Shown here piece by piece: positions 7,201-7,929 of a stretch of DNA of 7,929 nt. The notes below the pieces were generated by a model, which made no database searches, was not told the DNA's origin, and saw nothing but the letters and a program-made list of their open reading frames with translations. The stretch's first letter is position 1. Each line of letters begins with the position of its first letter. Location of the stretch: contig JAMPYD010000074.1 of assembly GCA_023700845.1 (NCBI GenBank), forward strand, positions 1 through 7,929, given 5' to 3'. The position numbers and the translations under genes are program-made. This DNA comes from Elusimicrobiota bacterium (lineage in GTDB: Bacteria > Elusimicrobiota > Elusimicrobia > UBA1565 > UBA9628).

Positions 7201-7524
7201 GCGGACGCCGTGCGCGAGGGGAGGATGCGGACCTACTCGGACCTGAAGGAGGCGGTGGTGCACGGCGCGGTCAAGCGCATCCGCCCGAAGATGATGACGG
7301 TCTTCACCGACTTCTTCGGCCTGATGCCGGTGATGTGGGCGATCGGCGCGGGCTCCGACCTGATGAAGCGCATCGCCGCGCCCATCATCTTCGGCCTGTT
7401 CACGAGCTTCGCGATGGAGCTCGTCGTCTATCCCGCCGTCTTCCTGCTCTGGAAGTGGCACGGCGACATGAAGAAGGGCAAGGCGGTGCCGGACGCCGCC
7501 TCTCTGCAGGTGATGGAAGACTGA
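4237..7524 (+). CDS. cusA: CusA-type heavy-metal RND efflux pump, probably Cu(I)/Ag(I)
   Basis: This proton-driven inner-membrane pump of the HME-RND family has 1095 residues (E. coli CusA is about 1047). It shows the expected duplicated layout: TM1 at about 14-30, a periplasmic domain, TM2-6 at about 341-490, TM7 at about 551-568, a second periplasmic domain, and TM8-12 at about 908-1071. Family signatures include IPDLSDTQV (39-47), VRGFSDFGFSYVYVVFEDGT (81-100), ELGPDATGVGW (127-137) and LYMPTTLPGIS (585-595). By eye against remembered E. coli CusA, the periplasmic metal-site methionines are all kept: M587, M637 and M708 match M573, M623 and M672. The proton-relay residues D404, E975 and K1018 match D405, E939 and K984. 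This pattern argues for Cu(I)/Ag(I) rather than divalent metals. TM10 has an extra acid, D973, in GLDAETG. Two insertions relative to E. coli lie at about 500-530 (cytoplasmic, between TM6 and TM7) and 652-676 (periplasmic). There is no strong ribosome-binding site, so translation is probably coupled to the adaptor gene 7 bases upstream. Confidence 0.95.
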   Translation: MIKKTIAWSAHNKFLVLALTAVAMAAGWYCMKNMRLDAIPDLSDTQVIIYSRWDRSPDILEDQVTYPIVTALLGAPKVKAVRGFSDFGFSYVYVVFEDGTDVYWARSRVLEYLSKILPQMPEGVRTELGPDATGVGWVYQYALVDKTGRHSLADLRSFQDWNLRYHLQAIPGVAEVASIGGFQKQYQVQVDPNALAAYRIPLSKVVDAVRDGNNDVGGRLVEFGGAEYMIRGRGYAKSTEDLEQIVVGRDKKGTPVLVKSVAKVALGPDIRRGVSDLDGEGDAVGGIVVMRHGENALAVIERVKARLAEVAPSLPEGVEVVETYDRSELIEGAIATLKHELFTQLALVSLVLLVFLWHIPSAIVPIVTIPISTLLAFIPLYFMGVSANIMSIAGIMLSIGVLVDGSMVEVENAYKKLQLWDEGGRKGDYHAVRLEAMQEVGPSVFYSLLVVAVAFFPIFALVDQEGRLFKPLAYTKNLTMFLAAFLAVTLDPAVRMMFSRMDFFVFKPAWLAWTVNQAVVGRYYAEERHPISKILFRVYDPVCRWSLERPWKVIGAAALVTLATVPVYLKLGSEFMPPLNEGTILYMPTTLPGISVTQAADLLQRQDAILKSFPEVERVFGKAGRAETSTDPAPFSMMETTVLLKPMEQWRPRERWYSGLPSFLHGPLRRIWRDRMSWEELVAEMDARMKFPGVTNAWTMPIKARIDMLTTGVRTPIGIKVQGADLSEIEAVGLRIESALRGVRGTRSVYAERTAGGYFVDFHLKRDQLARYGLSVKEVEEVIMSAIGGDAVTVTVEGRERYSVNVRYPRELRDNLPKLRRVLVSTMDGAQIPLAQLADIELAMGPAMIRNENGLLTGYVYVDVAGRDIGGYVDEAKKKVADAVSLPAGYALQWSGQYENLSRVRERMALLLPLTVVLIVLLMYMNTKSWVKTGIVMLAVPFSLIGAFWGFYLLDYNLSVAAWVGMIALMGLDAETGTFMLLYLDLAYADAVREGRMRTYSDLKEAVVHGAVKRIRPKMMTVFTDFFGLMPVMWAIGAGSDLMKRIAAPIIFGLFTSFAMELVVYPAVFLLWKWHGDMKKGKAVPDAASLQVMED

Positions 7525-7542
7525 AATGGAGGTTGTAGGCAT

Positions 7543-7821
7543 ATGACGAAATCGACGCGATTCTCGATCTTGGCGCTCGTTCCGGCGCTGCTCCTGTCGG
7601 GCTGCATGATGATGCACGGACGCCACGGCGGCCCGTCCAAGGCGATCTGCCCGGTCTCCGGGGAGACGGTCAAGGTCAAGTCCGACACCCCCAGCATGAC
7701 CTGGAAGGGCCGGCGGCTGTATTTCTCCAGCGAGGAGAACCTCAAGAGATTCGCCGCGGCGCCGGACTCGTTCAAGACCCCCGAGCAGGCTCCGCCCTCG
7801 GGGGCCCACGAGGGGCACTGA
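7543..7821 (+). CDS. YHS-domain lipoprotein, probable periplasmic metal-binding accessory protein
   Basis: This 92-residue protein has a textbook lipoprotein signal: K3 and R6, a hydrophobic core at about 8-18, then the lipobox LLSGC with C21 as the lipidated cysteine. The mature N-terminus is Met/His-rich (MMMHGRHGG, 22-30). It is followed by a YHS domain at about 34-77: CPVSGETV with C36, WKGRRLYFSSEENLKRF with Y60 and F61, and a closing APDSF. The C-terminus ends HEGH. YHS domains occur in copper- and other metal-handling proteins, often with the pattern Cys-Pro-Val followed by a YF-containing helix start. A membrane-tethered protein that binds copper near the pump is the natural inference, perhaps filling the place of CusF, which is absent here. 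The start at 7543 is fixed by GGAGG at 7528-7532, ten bases upstream, in the 18-base gap after the pump gene. It is too small to be an enzyme. The domain call is firm; the role is inferred from context. Confidence 0.88.
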   Translation: MTKSTRFSILALVPALLLSGCMMMHGRHGGPSKAICPVSGETVKVKSDTPSMTWKGRRLYFSSEENLKRFAAAPDSFKTPEQAPPSGAHEGH

Positions 7822-7822
7822 G

Positions 7823-7929
7823 ATGGGCTCGCTTCTGATCATGGGCGTGATGATGGGCGTCATGGGGGCGGTCGGTCTCGGGTCCCTGTGGAATTCCCGG
7901 AAGGCGCCCGCGGAGGCCCCGGCCTTCGC
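7823..7929 (+). CDS. Met-rich membrane-anchored protein, 3' end outside window (partial)
   Basis: An ATG one base after the previous stop (TGA-G-ATG) opens a frame that stays open for 35 codons to the window edge. GAGGGG at 7810-7815, seven bases upstream, is a good ribosome-binding site. The visible N-terminus is a hydrophobic segment at about residues 2-23 with five methionines (M1, M7, M10, M11, M14) and many glycines. It is followed by a basic patch (NSRK, 24-27) and the start of an Ala/Pro-rich stretch. There are no charged residues before the hydrophobic stretch, and no cysteine that could act as a lipobox. A single membrane anchor, or an uncleaved signal with a periplasmic or cytoplasmic domain beyond the edge, would fit. 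The near-overlap with the YHS lipoprotein gene indicates co-transcription and probably coupled translation, so a metal-related role is plausible but unproven. I do not recognise the family. Confidence 0.6.
   Translation, partial: MGSLLIMGVMMGVMGAVGLGSLWNSRKAPAEAPAF

Larger units (their letters stand above)
1495..7929 (+). other. Candidate copper/silver efflux operon (extends past the right edge)
   Basis: Six same-strand genes run with gaps of 27, 5, 7, 18 and 1 bases: exported Cys-pair protein, outer-membrane channel, HMBD adaptor, CusA-type pump, YHS lipoprotein and Met-rich membrane protein. The only good promoter candidate lies before the first gene, and I see no terminator hairpin with a T-run inside the set. 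Shared transcription is inferred from spacing. No CusF-like chaperone, P-type ATPase, multicopper oxidase or regulator is found in the window. Confidence 0.75.

Noticed and set aside
4171..7863. A 1230-codon open frame on the minus strand covering the whole pump gene
   Set aside because: It lies opposite the CusA gene, and its translation is low-complexity (His/Arg/Asp/Glu/Val-rich) with no recognisable domain. Long antisense frames are expected in such G+C-rich coding DNA because stop codons are rare there.

Overview
This is a G+C-rich stretch (roughly 70% by eye) read entirely on the + strand. It comes from a diderm bacterium: it encodes a TolC-type outer-membrane channel, a periplasmic adaptor, an inner-membrane RND pump and a lipoprotein. 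I cannot name the phylum from this sequence. The CusA-type pump and the adaptor differ enough from E. coli CusA/CusB, as I recall them, to suggest a lineage outside the Enterobacteria.

Layout. (1) Positions 1-1451 hold the 3' part of a tetratricopeptide-repeat (TPR) gene that runs in from outside the window. (2) The 43-base gap after it contains a plausible extended -10 promoter whose predicted start point falls at the next start codon. (3) From 1495 to the right edge there is a tightly packed unidirectional gene set: a small exported Cys-pair protein, an outer-membrane efflux protein, a periplasmic adaptor with an N-terminal heavy-metal-binding domain, a CusA-type heavy-metal RND pump, a YHS-domain lipoprotein, and the first 35 codons of a Met-rich membrane-anchored protein cut by the window end. 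Gaps between these genes are 27, 5, 7, 18 and 1 bases. No stretch over 300 bases lacks a gene, and I see no tRNA, rRNA, CRISPR, insertion sequence or recombination site.

How the genes work together. The three central genes encode a complete tripartite heavy-metal efflux pump. The pump keeps the three methionines that in E. coli CusA form the periplasmic Cu(I)/Ag(I) site (here M587, M637, M708), so copper/silver export is the best reading, rather than cobalt/zinc/cadmium. Around it sit several short metal-binding modules: two Cys-Cys pairs in the first protein, Cys/His-rich and HMBD segments in the adaptor, and a Met/His-rich lipoprotein with a YHS domain. No CusF-type chaperone and no regulator are present in the window. 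The small proteins are therefore candidates for the periplasmic metal-handing role; this is inference.

Most distinctive points: an adaptor that seems to lack both half-lipoyl motifs, a pump with an incomplete transmembrane methionine relay, a possible leaderless operon start, and three small accessory proteins of unproven function.
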